Positions 1-8,563 are shown, numbered from the stretch's first letter. The stretch is DNA of 14,503 nucleotides from Oscillospiraceae bacterium (GCA_902767145.1 CACXGG010000156.1:1-14503), one strand, 5' to 3'. The notes: generated by a model not told the origin, from the letters alone. A program made the numbers and translations.

Positions 1-422
1 TCAGCAAGGATCGCGGGGTCGGAGAGCCTGTCGAAGAATGAATATGTTCCGCAGACGATACGGTCCTCGTCCTCAAGGGAGAAAGTGCCGTTGGGAAGGA
101 GCTTCAGTTCCCCGTTCTTTACGATATAGGCATATACCCTGCCGTGTCTGTCCACCTTTATCCTGTCGTCGTTGATGTTTATGAGCATGTAATCGCAGTC
201 GTCGGGGACCATCTTTTCAGTCTCCCCGATCACTTCCTCGAACTCCTTACCGGTGCATTCCCTGATCTTTGCTTCGATGGCTTCGGAATGAGGTCCGTAG
301 AACTTCCGGGACTTACTGGAATAAAGGATCATGAGGGTGACAGTGGAACTGTAGTTCATGAAGAGCCTGTCGTTATATTCCTCTTCACCGCCCTTGTGCT
401 TGATGGTATAGTATTCGATCAT
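1..422 (-). CDS. PP2C-like protein lacking catalytic residues (partial, runs off left edge)
   Basis: The reading frame is open for 140 codons from the ATG at 420-422 to the window edge, so the C-terminus is missing. The start overlaps the stop of the upstream PP2C gene as ATGA (419-422), typical of translational coupling. I do not recognise a named family, but the layout resembles a shrunken PP2C phosphatase. An N-terminal EEEYNDRLF resembles the ERQEDAYY motif of its neighbour. A later HGRVYAYIVKNGELKLL resembles the PP2C GDSRAYLIRDGELKQL strand pair. VCGTYSFFDRLSDP sits where active enzymes have SSDGLTDALSD. The DGMGG motif is absent (the matching region reads MILYSSKSRKF) and the SDG aspartate is gone. 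I infer a pseudophosphatase or regulatory partner of the adjacent PP2C. The coding call is firm; the fold assignment is inference from motif order. Confidence 0.7.
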   Translation of the reverse strand, partial: MIEYYTIKHKGGEEEYNDRLFMNYSSTVTLMILYSSKSRKFYGPHSEAIEAKIRECTGKEFEEVIGETEKMVPDDCDYMLININDDRIKVDRHGRVYAYIVKNGELKLLPNGTFSLEDEDRIVCGTYSFFDRLSDPAILA

Positions 423-1312
423 AAAAGCCCCCTCTTTACCGTTATGACCACACCGGTGTAGTTATCCTGCCTCGGGTGCTTTCTTGTCCTGATATTTATC
501 TTGAGCCTGGATGCGATCTCGGAAGCTGTTCCCATCAGAGTGGTGTTCATATAGGAAGGAAGTGACTGCCAGGGGATGGCGTCCGTAAGGCCGTCGGAAC
601 TTACGATGATGACATCACCGTCACAGAGCTTCATGGGTTTTTGAGTATAGATGACCCTCGGGTTTTCGTTGCCCATATAATCCACCAGAGCTCTTCCCTT
701 GGCGTTGGCATATGCCATATGTGTCTGCTTCCCTGCCAGGGCGAAGTTCTTTACCAGTATCGAAACATAGTTCTGTCTTGGATTGAGTATGGTGGCTTCA
801 TTGTTCCTTATGAGGATTATATCGCTGTCGCCGACACTGTAGAAATTCAGGTATCCGTTGGAGATATGAGCCATGGCAAGGGTTGCACCGCCGGCGCCTC
901 CATAGTTGTTGTGTAGTTCGTTTGAAAGATCCCTTATCATGTCAGCATTATGGGCGGAGGCAAAGAAACTTATGGGATATGACTTTTCGATCCTCTCCAC
1001 GATCTTGTCGGCTATATCCTTGCCGTATTTCATGCCGCCCATGCCATCAGCTATACAGACAACAAAGCCGTATTTCTTGATGTCACCCATGGGGGAGATA
1101 TAATAAGCATCCTCTTGCCTTTCCCTCTTTCCCAATTCATGGAAATATGCAGCATCAAGGGATAGATATTCATCATCAACAGGAACGGTGATCATCTTCT
1201 TTGACTGGAGGATGAACATTACGAACGCGGACACAGCCACGATCACGAATATTATCGCGAATCCTATGAGAGCTCTGGTCCCGACATCGAGAACTGCTAA
1301 CTCAATTATCAT
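419..1312 (-). CDS. Membrane-anchored PP2C-family serine/threonine protein phosphatase
   Basis: A 297-residue protein with one N-terminal membrane helix (about residues 13-36, followed by SKK) and a cytoplasmic PP2C domain. The metal-binding motifs are intact: RERQEDAYY (Asp68), ADGMGG (Asp89), GDSD (161-164), SSDGLTD (Asp240) and RQDN (Asp283). It should therefore be a Mg/Mn-dependent enzyme that removes phosphate from Ser/Thr, usually opposing Hanks-type kinases. No kinase gene lies in the window. Most bacterial PrpC/Stp enzymes are soluble and about 250 residues long; the N-terminal anchor is the difference here. The ATG at 1310-1312 overlaps the end of the DUF624-like gene by 11 bases and has GGAAG upstream. 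Its own stop overlaps the start of the degenerate PP2C-like gene by four bases, so the two are probably made together. Substrate unknown. Confidence 0.9.
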   Translation of the reverse strand: MIIELAVLDVGTRALIGFAIIFVIVAVSAFVMFILQSKKMITVPVDDEYLSLDAAYFHELGKRERQEDAYYISPMGDIKKYGFVVCIADGMGGMKYGKDIADKIVERIEKSYPISFFASAHNADMIRDLSNELHNNYGGAGGATLAMAHISNGYLNFYSVGDSDIILIRNNEATILNPRQNYVSILVKNFALAGKQTHMAYANAKGRALVDYMGNENPRVIYTQKPMKLCDGDVIIVSSDGLTDAIPWQSLPSYMNTTLMGTASEIASRLKINIRTRKHPRQDNYTGVVITVKRGLL

Positions 1313-2303
1313 CCTTTTCTTCCGTCATCTCTTTGAAGATCTCATCTTCGATACCGGCTTCTTCTTCGTCGTCCTCATCATCTTCATCACTGTCTTCTGC
1401 TGTCTCATCTGTGGCTGAAGGAGCCCTTCCGATATATTCAGATATCAGTTCACCTGTATAGAAAGCAAACATGTACTGGGTCACTGCATGAGCCAGGATA
1501 AGATAGAAGATGATGGCGATGGCATATGCAAAATAAGTCGTGGTGGAGAACAGTGCAAAGGGGAATACCACCAGGATCAGGATAAGTACTCCGATAAGGC
1601 CGAGACAGGGTCCGAACCTCAGAAGGAAGAACAGGAATGCGTTCTTATATAGCTTTGCCAGGGGAAGATCTACGGATACGATCATCTGGTCCACCATATT
1701 CTTGATGACTATGAATACAAAGAACATGAATATGAAGAATATGGTCACAACAGTTCCCACCCTGCTCTCGATATTAGTATAGTAGCTAAGTCCCGTAAGG
1801 ATCATGGCTGTTACGATAAGTGAGATGATCATGTTGCCCAGGGACTGCTTGAAGTTCTTCTTAACGCCTTCCTTGAAATCACTCCAGAGGAAGATACCGC
1901 TCTCCCTGTAAAGGTTTCTGTAGATCATGGAGAAGCCGGCCTGGAACGGTCCGAAATTGATAAGGGAGCTTCCCATGAAGAACATTACGCAGAATACCAT
2001 GATTATGTAGTAGAGCTGATATGCTGCATCGGCACCTACGTCGTTCTGTACCGCTTCGTTGCCGATGATGCCTGCCTGGTTCATGATGGAGACGAAGGTC
2101 TCGGGATCAAAGAAGCTGCTGATCTGGGGAAGGAAGAAAAGAGCATATCCGAATGCTACCAGCATCATGGGGATATTAAAGATCATGAAAAGGAAGTTTA
2201 CCGACATGATGGCGATAAAGTGAGTCCCCAGTGTAGCGAAGAATCTGTAGACCGGGCCATGGGCCTCAGGGACATAATCTTTTGCAGGGACCTTGTTAAA
2301 CAT
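1302..2303 (-). CDS. Multi-pass membrane protein, DUF624/YesL-like, with acidic tail
   Basis: A 333-residue protein with about six hydrophobic helices (roughly 28-58, 96-118, 156-175, 184-203, 221-251 and 255-282). A polar insert lies at about 60-95. The C-terminal cytoplasmic tail is very acidic (about 299-333, including EDSDEDDEDDEEE). The segment around 117-155, with FGPFQAGFSMIYRNLYRES and then FKEGVKKNFKQSL, closely resembles the conserved core of the DUF624 (YesL) family, members of which often sit near carbohydrate transport genes; their molecular function is not established. At 333 residues it is longer than the roughly 200 usual for that family because of the insert and tail. It starts 6 bases after the trmFO stop and overlaps the PP2C gene, so it belongs to the topA-trmFO transcript. 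A role as partner or substrate of the phosphatase pair is only inference from position. Confidence 0.75.
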   Translation of the reverse strand: MFNKVPAKDYVPEAHGPVYRFFATLGTHFIAIMSVNFLFMIFNIPMMLVAFGYALFFLPQISSFFDPETFVSIMNQAGIIGNEAVQNDVGADAAYQLYYIIMVFCVMFFMGSSLINFGPFQAGFSMIYRNLYRESGIFLWSDFKEGVKKNFKQSLGNMIISLIVTAMILTGLSYYTNIESRVGTVVTIFFIFMFFVFIVIKNMVDQMIVSVDLPLAKLYKNAFLFFLLRFGPCLGLIGVLILILVVFPFALFSTTTYFAYAIAIIFYLILAHAVTQYMFAFYTGELISEYIGRAPSATDETAEDSDEDDEDDEEEAGIEDEIFKEMTEEKDDN

Positions 2304-2309
2304 ATACCT

Positions 2310-3656
2310 TTACTTATCTCCTTCATCCAATGTTCTGTCTAATATATTAGCAAAACAGAGCATTTTCTCAAGTGAGCGTTCGGCAATAGCGCTGTTTTTT
2401 TCTTTCTTTTTGTTCTTTCCCTTGAATTTTCCCGGCATCTTATTGACGATACCGAAGTTTGCATTCATGGGAACGAACCTGGTAATACCGCTGTCTGAAA
2501 CATAGAGAGCCATGGAGCCCATTACAGTATCTGCATCAGGTACGTAAGGAGGATCCATCTCCAGCGCCTTACATGCGGCATAGTAGCCTGCAAGGAAACC
2601 GGATGCGGTGGATTCAATATATCCCTCTACACCTGTTATCTGGCCGGCGAAGAAGATCCTGCTGTCTTTTCTCAGGGAATAATCGCTGTTTAAGAGCTTG
2701 GGGGAATCGAGATAAGTATTTCTGTGCATAACACCCATCCTAAGATATTCTGCATTCTCAAGACCGGGGATCATACCGAAGACCCTCTTCTGCTCCGGGA
2801 ACTTAAGTCTTGTCTGAAAGCCCACCAGGTTATACATGGAGCTCTCCCTGTCATCCTGCCTCAGCTGAAGGCAGGCATAGGGCTCCTCCCCTGTCTTAGG
2901 GTCCACAAGGCCCACGGGCTTAAGGGGACCAAAGCGCATGGTGTCCTCACCTCTTGAAGCCATGGTCTCGATGGGCATACAGCCCTCAAAGACGATCTCC
3001 TTATCAAATCCCTTTACGTCTGCTCTCTCGGCAGTGATAAGGGCATTATAGAAAGCGAGATATTCTTCCTTGTTCATGGGGCAGTTGATATAGTCATCTC
3101 CGCCCTTTCCGTATCTGGAAGCCTTGAAGGCTTTTGTCATGTCGATGGAATCCCTTGAGACGATGGGAGCTGCTGCGTCGAAGAAATGAAGGTCATCCTC
3201 ACCTGTAAGCCTTCTTATATCATCGTAGAGTTCACCGTCGGTAAGAGGACCTGAAGCGATGATGACGATACCCTCATCGGGGATCTTTGTCACTTCTTCC
3301 TCATAGATGGTGATATTACTGTCGTTTCTGATCCTGTCTGTTATGAAAGTGGAGAACTCGTCCCTGTCTACTGCTAAGGCTCCGCCTGCAGGAACAGCTG
3401 ATGCATCGGCTGCTTCCATGATAAGGGAACCTACGCACCTCAGTTCCTCTTTAAGGAGTCCTACTGCGTTCTCTTTATTTGCTGCTCTTAAGGAATTACT
3501 GCAGACAAGTTCTGCAAAGTTGTCTGAATGATGGGCAGGTGACTTTCTGGTCTTCTTCATCTCGTAAAGATCGACCCTGATGCCGAATCTCGAAAGGATC
3601 CGGGCCGCTTCACAGCCGGCAAGGCCCGCACCGATGACAGTGACATTATGACTCAC
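2310..3656 (-). CDS. trmFO: TrmFO, folate/FAD-dependent tRNA (uracil-54) C5-methyltransferase
   Basis: TrmFO makes 5-methyluridine (T54) in the T-loop of tRNAs in the cytoplasm, using methylene-tetrahydrofolate as carbon donor and FAD/NAD(P)H as reductant. The 448-residue product has the usual length. It opens with an FAD-binding Rossmann motif, VIGAGLAGCEAARIL (7-21). LVCSNSLRAAN follows with Cys52, and GCMPIETMASRG has Cys226; these match the two functional cysteines known from the Bacillus enzyme (Cys53 and Cys226). A late FFAGQITGVEGYIESTASG (335-353) closes the FAD site. The start is GTG at 3654-3656, overlapping the topA stop by 11 bases, with only a weak purine-rich ribosome site (GAGAAGAAGA) inside topA; coupled translation seems likely. 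topA-trmFO adjacency is standard in Firmicutes. A lysine-rich stretch (about 410-420) lies near the C-terminus. Confidence 0.96.
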   Translation of the reverse strand: MSHNVTVIGAGLAGCEAARILSRFGIRVDLYEMKKTRKSPAHHSDNFAELVCSNSLRAANKENAVGLLKEELRCVGSLIMEAADASAVPAGGALAVDRDEFSTFITDRIRNDSNITIYEEEVTKIPDEGIVIIASGPLTDGELYDDIRRLTGEDDLHFFDAAAPIVSRDSIDMTKAFKASRYGKGGDDYINCPMNKEEYLAFYNALITAERADVKGFDKEIVFEGCMPIETMASRGEDTMRFGPLKPVGLVDPKTGEEPYACLQLRQDDRESSMYNLVGFQTRLKFPEQKRVFGMIPGLENAEYLRMGVMHRNTYLDSPKLLNSDYSLRKDSRIFFAGQITGVEGYIESTASGFLAGYYAACKALEMDPPYVPDADTVMGSMALYVSDSGITRFVPMNANFGIVNKMPGKFKGKNKKKEKNSAIAERSLEKMLCFANILDRTLDEGDK

Positions 3657-5781
3657 TCTTCTTCTCAGCCTTTTTCCTCTTGTTGGTGGAACATTCAGCG
3701 TTGGAGCATCTGGGATATACCTTGCCCCTGAATCTCTTCATTACCATGTAAGATCCGCACTCTGTACACTTCTTGCCGTCGATGGGAAGATCCCAGGAGA
3801 TGAACTCACAATTGGGGTTAGATCCCTTTCTGTCGCAGACGTAGAAAGTCTTGTGTCCCTTCTTTGTCTTCTTTACCAGAAGGCCTGATCCGCATACAGG
3901 GCAGGAAGCCTTGGCCTTGATCTCGATATTTCTTGTATATGTGCAGTCGGGATAGCAGGAACATGCGATGAACTTACCGTTCCTTCCCTCGCTTATTACC
4001 AGCTCGCCCTTGCCGCACTCGGGGCAGACTTCGCCGATCTTCTGCTTTTCGATCTGTACCTCTTCGATGCTCTTCTCTGCAGATAACACCTTCTTGTGGA
4101 AATTGGGATAGAAACCGTCAAGTACTGATACCCAGTCGGTGTTTCCGCTCTCTACAAGGTCGAGCTTCTCCTCCATGTTTGCTGTAAAGGAGATGTCTGC
4201 GATCTCATTGAAGTTCTTTTCCACCATGGTGGTGACAAGTCTTCCAAGATCCGTGATCTTGAGTTCCTTGCCTTCCTTTTCCACATACTTTCTGTCCTGG
4301 ATGGTACTGATGGTGGATGAATATGTGGAAGGACGGCCTACGCCTGTCTCCTCCATCATCCTGACGAGGGTTGCCTCTGTGTAATGGGGAGGCGGAAGTG
4401 TCTGCTTCTTTTCGAAGACTGTATCCAGGTTCTTAAGGACCTGTCCCTCGGATACTTCGGGAAGAACGTTCTTGTCGCTGTTCTCCTTGTCCTCCTTGAT
4501 GTCACCGTAGACCTTAAGGAATCCGGGGAATACTACTGTCTCGCCGGAAGCTCTGAAGATCTCTCCGTTGGCTTCTGCATCCAGGGTAACGATATCCAGC
4601 TTGGCATCTGCCATCTGGGATGCCAGGAATCTCTCCCATATGAGCTTATAGAGCTTATACTGATCGTTGCTGAGAGAAGACTTGACGTTCTCGGGAGCAA
4701 GATCGAAGTGGGCAGGCCTTATTGCCTCGTGTGCATCCTGGGATGAATTCTTATTCTTGAACTCTCTCTTGTAGGGACATACGAATTCCTTGCCGTAGTT
4801 CTCGTTGATAAGGCTCCTGGAAGCTGCAACCGCCTCCTCGGAGATCCTGACGGAGTCTGTCCTTATGTATGTAACGAGAGCTGTCTGTCCGATACCTGCG
4901 ATCTCCACACCCTGATAGAGTTCCTGAGCGATCCTGGTGGTCTTGGATGTGGTGAAGCCCAGTCTCCTGGAAGCTTCCTGCTGCATTGTGGATGTGGTAA
5001 AGGGAGCCGAAGGCTTTCTTGTTCCGGAAGACTTCTTTACTGAAGTGACCTTAAGATCGTTGCCCTCCACAGCCTTCATTACCTTCTGTGCTCTCTCCTC
5101 CGAAAGGATCCTGCCGTTCTTGGGCTTGTCCTCATCGTTGCCGTAGTACTTTATCTTGAAGGCATCCTTCTTCTTGTCAGGTGTTACAAGAGCAGAGATG
5201 AGCCAGTAGTCCTCAGGGATAAATGCATTGATCTCATCATCCCTGTCCATGACGATCTTTGTAACGGCGGACTGAACACGTCCTGCGGAGATCCTGTTCC
5301 TGTTGCCTGTGATGATCTTCTTGTGAAGAAGGGGGCTCAGCTCATATCCTACGAGCCTGTCCAGGACTCTTCTCGCCTGCTGTGCGTCCACGAGATCCAT
5401 ATCGATGGCCCTGGGATGCTCGATGGCCTCCATTACCACCTTCTTGGTGATCTCGTTAAATGTGACTCTGCAGTTGGTGGCAGGATCGATCTTAAGTGTG
5501 ATGGCAACATGCCATGCGATGGCTTCTCCCTCACGGTCAGGGTCCGTCGCGATATAGATCTTATCTGCATCTTTCGCAAGAGCGATCAGCTCTTTCTTTA
5601 TCTTTACATTCTTATCTATATATAAGGGTTTATAATTATTGGCTGTGTTAACGCCCATTGTATTATCAGGAAGATCTCTGAAATGACCTACTGTAGCGGT
5701 GACCTTAAAATCCTTACCCAGGAACCGCTCGATGGTCTTAGCCTTAGCAGGCGACTCAACAATAACAAGATTCTTTCCCAT
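3646..5781 (-). CDS. topA: DNA topoisomerase I (type IA)
   Basis: Relaxes negatively supercoiled DNA by a single-strand break and passage. The 711-residue protein has an N-terminal TOPRIM domain (VIVESPAKAKTIERFLG with Glu9, then TDPDREGEAIAW with acidic residues 80, 82 and 84). The catalytic tyrosine is Tyr305 in LVTYIRTDSVRIS. HEAIRPAH (351-358) and GVGRPSTYSSTI (480-491) are further core motifs. Three four-cysteine zinc ribbons follow: CPEC...CSCYPDC (586-613), CPVC...CDRKGSNPNC (627-658) and CTEC...CSNAEC (672-697). A basic Lys/Arg-rich tail ends the protein. The start chosen is ATG at 5779-5781, which has AAGGAG seven bases upstream and gives the classic MGKNLVIVESPAKA opening. An in-frame ATG at 5802 would put that ribosome site inside the gene. 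A strong promoter lies just upstream, in the end of dprA. Confidence 0.97.
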   Translation of the reverse strand: MGKNLVIVESPAKAKTIERFLGKDFKVTATVGHFRDLPDNTMGVNTANNYKPLYIDKNVKIKKELIALAKDADKIYIATDPDREGEAIAWHVAITLKIDPATNCRVTFNEITKKVVMEAIEHPRAIDMDLVDAQQARRVLDRLVGYELSPLLHKKIITGNRNRISAGRVQSAVTKIVMDRDDEINAFIPEDYWLISALVTPDKKKDAFKIKYYGNDEDKPKNGRILSEERAQKVMKAVEGNDLKVTSVKKSSGTRKPSAPFTTSTMQQEASRRLGFTTSKTTRIAQELYQGVEIAGIGQTALVTYIRTDSVRISEEAVAASRSLINENYGKEFVCPYKREFKNKNSSQDAHEAIRPAHFDLAPENVKSSLSNDQYKLYKLIWERFLASQMADAKLDIVTLDAEANGEIFRASGETVVFPGFLKVYGDIKEDKENSDKNVLPEVSEGQVLKNLDTVFEKKQTLPPPHYTEATLVRMMEETGVGRPSTYSSTISTIQDRKYVEKEGKELKITDLGRLVTTMVEKNFNEIADISFTANMEEKLDLVESGNTDWVSVLDGFYPNFHKKVLSAEKSIEEVQIEKQKIGEVCPECGKGELVISEGRNGKFIACSCYPDCTYTRNIEIKAKASCPVCGSGLLVKKTKKGHKTFYVCDRKGSNPNCEFISWDLPIDGKKCTECGSYMVMKRFRGKVYPRCSNAECSTNKRKKAEKKSES

Positions 5782-5838
5782 TAACACTCTCCTTAAAAAC
5801 AAACGCCAAATCTTGTACCCGAATTCTTACAAAGTCAT

Positions 5839-5867
5839 ACTATAAGTCAATGTCCCCCAATTGTCAA
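5839..5867 (-). promoter_or_regulatory. Sigma-70-type promoter for topA, inside the 3' end of dprA
   Basis: Read on the minus strand there is a perfect -35 box TTGACA (plus-strand 5862-5867), a 17-base spacer, and a -10 box TATAGT (5839-5844, five of six consensus bases). Transcription would begin near 5832, giving a leader of about 50 bases before the topA start at 5781. The -35 box and most of the spacer are the last codons of dprA (the bases encoding LTIGGH and the stop), so the DNA is both coding and promoter. This is the best promoter match in the window. It would let topA, trmFO and the genes beyond be transcribed separately from comM-dprA. Confidence 0.75.
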
Positions 5868-6995
5868 AACATATTTCCCCCTGTCTTCCTCGATCTTTCT
5901 GTCCAGTTCCAGATCCGTCAGGAGCGAAGTAAGAAGAGAAAAAGGGATGGGTATCATGGCGGAAAGATCATCGGCTGTCATGGGTCTTGCGGACAGTTCA
6001 TCGCATATCATCCTCTTCCAGGAAGACTCATCATCGATGTCATCTCCCGCCAGGATCTTCCGGTTCATGGTCTCGTTTCTTATGCGTTCTATAACCGTAA
6101 AGGGATCGATCAGGACCTCCGCTCCGTCCCTTAAAAGATATAAGCCTCCGAGGCAGTCGGCTGAATATATATTATTGGGCAATACAAATACATCCTTGCC
6201 CTGGGATGCCGCAAATGATGCCGTGTGTAATGTTCCGCTGAACTGTCCCGCCTGCATGACGAGACAGACGTCGGAAAGAGCTGAGATAAGTCTGTTTCTG
6301 GAGGGAAAGTATTGTTTGACTGCCTGCTGCCCCGGAGGCATCTCGGATAGGATCAATCCCTTGTCACATAGTCTTTCATATATATCTTCATTCTCGGGAG
6401 GATAGATATTGTCAGGTCCTCCCGCCATTACCGCTATAGTCTTTCCGTAATTATCAAGTGCTGCTTCGTGTGCCTTTCTGTCTATCCCCAGAGCCATGCC
6501 GGAGACAGTTACTATCCCCTCCTTGGAGAATTCCTTTACAAAATCCTCAGTGGCATAAAGGGCATATTTTCCGGGGCGCCTGGATCCCACCACTCCTGCA
6601 GATCCTCTCATATAGCATTCCCGCAGAAGGTTCCTGTTTCCTCTTATGAAGAACACTCTGGGCATCCCCGTCAGGTTCTTCCAGACAAAGGGATAGTCCT
6701 CATCCTCACAGGATATGACACTTATATCGTTCTCATCAGCGGTCTCTATATAAGATTTCAAGAGTTCATCTATCCTGCTTCTGGCTTCGTACATCTCCGC
6801 GATCTTTCCACGGGCGCCCGAGGTGAGTTCCATCTTATCCCTGTCCTTGTAAAGACGCTCAAAGCCTTCGCCCGTAATGTCCAGGTGTGAGCTTATGATC
6901 CCTTTTGAGATGAGTTCCTTAACCGTATTTCCCGTTATTGTCCCTGAAAACCTTATAGCTGTATATTCCAGATTCCTAAGTTCCAGATCGTTCAT
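5847..6995 (-). CDS. dprA: DprA/Smf DNA-processing protein
   Basis: DprA binds incoming single-stranded DNA and loads RecA during natural transformation; many non-competent bacteria also carry it. The 382-residue protein has a helical N-terminal region (1-80), then the Rossmann-like core: GVVGSRRPGKYAL (134-146), VSGMALGIDRKAH (164-176), IYPPENEDIYERL (197-209), YFPSRNRLISALS (229-241) and QAGQFSGTLHTASFAASQGK (248-267). A winged-helix-like C-terminal part (about 326-377) is of the type seen in many DprA proteins. The family-typical VVEA before the SG motif reads VMQA here, a small change from Glu to Gln at 248. The ATG at 6993-6995 follows the comM stop with no gap, and the ribosome site AGGAGG, six bases upstream, lies in the last comM codons. 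It is thus translationally tied to comM. Confidence 0.95.
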   Translation of the reverse strand: MNDLELRNLEYTAIRFSGTITGNTVKELISKGIISSHLDITGEGFERLYKDRDKMELTSGARGKIAEMYEARSRIDELLKSYIETADENDISVISCEDEDYPFVWKNLTGMPRVFFIRGNRNLLRECYMRGSAGVVGSRRPGKYALYATEDFVKEFSKEGIVTVSGMALGIDRKAHEAALDNYGKTIAVMAGGPDNIYPPENEDIYERLCDKGLILSEMPPGQQAVKQYFPSRNRLISALSDVCLVMQAGQFSGTLHTASFAASQGKDVFVLPNNIYSADCLGGLYLLRDGAEVLIDPFTVIERIRNETMNRKILAGDDIDDESSWKRMICDELSARPMTADDLSAMIPIPFSLLTSLLTDLELDRKIEEDRGKYVLTIGGH

Positions 6996-8510
6996 CTAAA
7001 GCCTCCTTTTGTAGACATATGCTTCGGCTATGTCATTTCTGGTCATATCCCTTCTGCCTTCCATATCTGCGATAGTCCTTCCAACTCTCAGGAGCTTTGA
7101 GTAGCCCCTGGCGGACAGACCGCCCCTGATGGCAGCATCAGACGCGTAAGTGACCACATCCTTCCCGGCTCTCAGGACTTCAGCATCTGCTACAGTGACT
7201 GTTCCGTTAAAGATCCCGGGATCCTTATATCTCTCCTTTTGTATCTCTCTTACTTCCGTTACCATATTCCTGATATCGGGAGTAAGAAGTCCTTCTGTCT
7301 TTTTTGATGTCTCCTCCAGATCCTTTGCTTCGATGCTCCTCATCTCGGTGATGATATCTATCCTGTCCAGGAATGGTCCTGCCAGCTTGCTCTGGTATCT
7401 CTTGATGGTATTGGGAGAGCATACGCATCTGGATCCCTTCTCGTAGAGCATCCCGCATTTACAGGGATTGCCTGCACCGACGAATATGAAGGATGCGGGA
7501 TATGTATACGTATTTCCCTCCTTCACGATCCTGACTATCCTCTCCTCCAGAGGAAGCCTCAGAAGATCCAGCGTGCCTGCCGGGAATTCAGTTATCTCAT
7601 CTGCAAATAATATCCCGTTGTCAGCCATGGCGATCTCACCCGGGAAGAGGTTTCCGGAGCTTCCCAGCAGCTGGGATCTTGATATGCCGGGATAGATATA
7701 TCTGAAGGGTCTTGTTATCCCCTTCTTCTCGTCAAAGAGTCCCGCTGTCTCATTTATGGCAAAGACCTGTGATGCTTCCTTCGGTGACAGCTGCGGCATT
7801 ATCCCGGCCAGTATCTTTCCGGCTATGGTCTTTCCGCATCCGGGACTTCCCAGCATAAGAAGGTTATGCATCCCGCAGGCTGAGATCTGTATCGCCCTGG
7901 AAGCTTTTTCCTGGCCTTTAAGGACTGAGATATCTATATATTCATCGTCGTAGATCTTCATCTCACCTTTAAAGCTCTTTGGTGAATAACCGCCTTCGAT
8001 GAATACCTTTCCCACATCGTCCATGGTGTCCACGGTCTGGGCCCTGATGCCTGCGCATCCTGCGGACATCTTCTCGTCTCCCGGGATAAGTAGATGGTCC
8101 ATATCTTCACCGATGCTCATAAGCCTTAGTGCCGCTCCGGGAGTTCCTTTTATCTCTCCGTTCAGGGACAGCTCTCCCTCGGCATATACCTTCCTTCCCT
8201 CTTCTATGGGAAGCTGGCCTGATACAAAGAGTATCCCCAGTGCCACAGGAAGGTCGAAGGCTGAACCTGACTTCCTCATATAAGCCGGTGATATGGATAC
8301 TGTTATATGTCCCTTGGGAAGAAAAAATCCTGATGAGACCAGTGCAGATCTGATCCTTCCTCTTGACTCCCTGATGGAGGAATCACAGAGACCAATGATG
8401 TCGAAAGTCGGGAGTCCCGGAGATACAGACACCTCTATCTCCGAGATGACTCCCTTAACTCCTTCTGCAAAACATGAGTAGACCTTGAATACTGATTGCT
8501 GTTTTTTCAT
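6996..8510 (-). CDS. comM: ComM/YifB-family Mg-chelatase-like AAA+ ATPase
   Basis: ComM proteins are hexameric helicases that help integrate incoming DNA by branch migration; the equivalent role in clostridia is assumed. The 504-residue protein has an N-terminal ChlI-like domain (about 20-165, with GLPTFDIIGLCDSSIRESR and SGSAFDLPVALG). The AAA+ core has Walker A GSPGCGKT (221-228) and Walker B GILFADEITEF (299-309). A cysteine cluster, NPCKCG...CVCS (348-365), and the sensor segment FLDRIDI (380-386) follow. The C-terminal lid carries RGGLSARGYSKLLRVGRTIADM (part shown; 462-483). The usual PHHT/S motif after RPFR is replaced by YIYPGISRSQ. I chose ATG 8508-8510, with AGGA seven bases upstream, over the ATG at 8567; the latter would add a cysteine-rich leader foreign to the family and take in the repeated intergenic DNA. 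It heads the leftward unit with dprA. Confidence 0.93.
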   Translation of the reverse strand: MKKQQSVFKVYSCFAEGVKGVISEIEVSVSPGLPTFDIIGLCDSSIRESRGRIRSALVSSGFFLPKGHITVSISPAYMRKSGSAFDLPVALGILFVSGQLPIEEGRKVYAEGELSLNGEIKGTPGAALRLMSIGEDMDHLLIPGDEKMSAGCAGIRAQTVDTMDDVGKVFIEGGYSPKSFKGEMKIYDDEYIDISVLKGQEKASRAIQISACGMHNLLMLGSPGCGKTIAGKILAGIMPQLSPKEASQVFAINETAGLFDEKKGITRPFRYIYPGISRSQLLGSSGNLFPGEIAMADNGILFADEITEFPAGTLDLLRLPLEERIVRIVKEGNTYTYPASFIFVGAGNPCKCGMLYEKGSRCVCSPNTIKRYQSKLAGPFLDRIDIITEMRSIEAKDLEETSKKTEGLLTPDIRNMVTEVREIQKERYKDPGIFNGTVTVADAEVLRAGKDVVTYASDAAIRGGLSARGYSKLLRVGRTIADMEGRRDMTRNDIAEAYVYKRRL

Positions 8511-8563
8511 ATTATCGTCCTGCCTTTTTATTAAGTTAGAACAAAAAAAGCAGGATTTTGACG

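Noticed and set aside
5782..5802. Upstream ATG of topA adding seven residues
   Set aside because: The AAGGAG ribosome site falls inside this extension, and the family opening MGKNLVIVESPAKA begins at 5781.
5795..5825. TTGTA...TACAA inverted repeat in the topA leader as an operator
   Set aside because: Only five bases per arm with a ten-base centre in AT-rich DNA; too weak to report as a site.
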